Assembly: GCA_002405995.1 (NCBI GenBank)
Contig: DHMW01000010.1
Span: forward strand, 14,379 to 20,399
Length of the DNA: 6,021 bases
Origin: Oscillospiraceae bacterium UBA4632
Lineage (GTDB): Bacteria > Bacillota > Clostridia > Oscillospirales > Oscillospiraceae
Direction of reading: 5' to 3'
Shown here: in pieces, positions 5,673 to 6,021 of the stretch
How positions within the stretch are numbered: position 1 is the first letter of the stretch
How the letters are laid out: each line of letters begins with the position of its first letter
The notes under the pieces: generated by a model
The model's database searches: none
What the model saw: only the letters and a program-made list of their open reading frames with translations
Told to the model about the DNA's origin: nothing
Translations under genes and position numbers: made by a program

Positions 5673-5698
5673 AGGAGCCGCCCCGAAGGGCGGCTCCT
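5673..5698 (-). terminator. Intrinsic terminator of livF with a UUCG loop
   Basis: Bases 5673-5683 pair perfectly with 5688-5698 (11 bp). On the minus strand the loop reads TTCG closed by a C-G pair, the extra-stable UUCG tetraloop, and the stem is followed by TTTCTTT (the last stem A-T pair adds another T). It begins 26 bases after the livF stop at 5725. All parts of a classic intrinsic terminator are present. Confidence 0.92.
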
Positions 5699-5724
5699 CA
5701 AAAGCCCTGTGCTGCTCGGCAGGC

Positions 5725-6021
5725 TCAGCCGCCGAGATAGGCCTTGCGCACGGCGTCGCTCGCCATCAGCTCCTTGCCGGTGCCGGAGAGCGTGATGCGG
5801 CCCGTTTCGAGCACGTAGGCGCGGTCGGCGACGGAAAGCGCCGCCTGCGCGTTCTGCTCCACGAGCAGGATGGTCGTGCCCGCGGCGTGCAGCTCGCGGA
5901 TGATATCGAAGATCTGCTCCACCAGGATCGGCGCAAGGCCCATCGACGGCTCGTCGAGCATCAGCAGCTTCGGCTTCGACATCAGCGCGCGCCCCATGGC
6001 GAGCATCTGCTGCTCGCCGCC
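5725..6021 (-). CDS. livF: Branched-chain amino acid ABC transporter ATP-binding protein LivF, C-terminal part (5' end outside window)
   Basis: The last 98 codons of an ABC ATPase. The frame is open to the window edge and begins within the signature motif (GGEQQML; the preceding Leu-Ser is off the edge). It continues with Walker B LLMLDEPSMGLAP, and LLVEQNAQAALSVADRAYVLETGRI. The SMGLAP D-loop and the VEQN form of the switch region, where most ABC ATPases have histidine, are typical of LivF and separate it from LivG. The ending (VRKAYLGG, TGA at 5727-5725) is also the family standard. LivF powers uptake of leucine, isoleucine and valine together with LivG, LivH, LivM and a binding protein, which would be expected upstream beyond the window edge. 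The Walker A half is not visible. It could serve a related substrate such as urea or short amides. Confidence 0.93.
   Translation of the reverse strand, partial: GGEQQMLAMGRALMSKPKLLMLDEPSMGLAPILVEQIFDIIRELHAAGTTILLVEQNAQAALSVADRAYVLETGRITLSGTGKELMASDAVRKAYLGG

Noticed and set aside
1..6021. Mobile element, CRISPR array, tRNA or phage remnant
   Set aside because: No transposase or integrase motif, no repeat-spacer pattern, no tRNA cloverleaf and no terminal repeats were found on reading both strands.

Overview
The window looks like a GC-rich chromosomal segment of a low-copy, Gram-positive-type bacterium, most likely a Clostridia/Oscillospirales gut relative. This rests on strong GGAGG-type ribosome binding sites, SigA-type promoters in AT-rich gaps, a lipoprotein binding protein, and a glycolipid-type operon that I associate with Firmicutes. 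The taxonomic placement is inference, since no rRNA or other marker gene is present. No tRNA, rRNA, CRISPR array, insertion sequence or phage gene was seen.

Layout: (1) 1-438 (+) is the 3' end of arginyl-tRNA synthetase, argS. (2) 459-491 is a perfect hairpin between convergent genes, a shared terminator. (3) 504-2913 (-) is a complete polar amino acid ABC uptake operon in the order binding lipoprotein, permease, ATPase. It is driven by a near-consensus promoter (TTGACA-17-TATACT at 2994-3022). A 16-bp perfect hairpin lies between the binding protein and permease genes. (4) 2914-3227 is an AT-richer intergenic region holding that promoter, a 9-bp inverted repeat upstream of it, and one or two terminator-like hairpins. 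(5) 3228-5530 (-) is a tight three-gene operon: a CrtO-like membrane protein (family named for carotenoid glycoside acyltransferase), a GT28 glycosyltransferase of the MGDG synthase/UgtP type, and a PAP2-fold membrane phosphatase or transferase. It has its own extended -10 promoter and a GC-rich leader hairpin. (6) 5673-5698 is a terminator with a UUCG loop that ends (7) the 3' end of a branched-chain amino acid ABC ATPase, livF (5725-6021, -).

How the genes work together: the ABC genes form one importer. The extracellular lipoprotein captures an amino acid, and the permease dimer plus ATPase dimer bring it in. The three-gene lipid operon plausibly builds or remodels a membrane glycolipid: a PAP2 enzyme could supply diacylglycerol or move a lipid head group, the GT28 enzyme would add sugar, and the CrtO-like protein might acylate the product. 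No carotenoid gene is visible, so the carotenoid role in the family name probably does not apply. This operon is the part of the window most likely to hide undescribed biochemistry.
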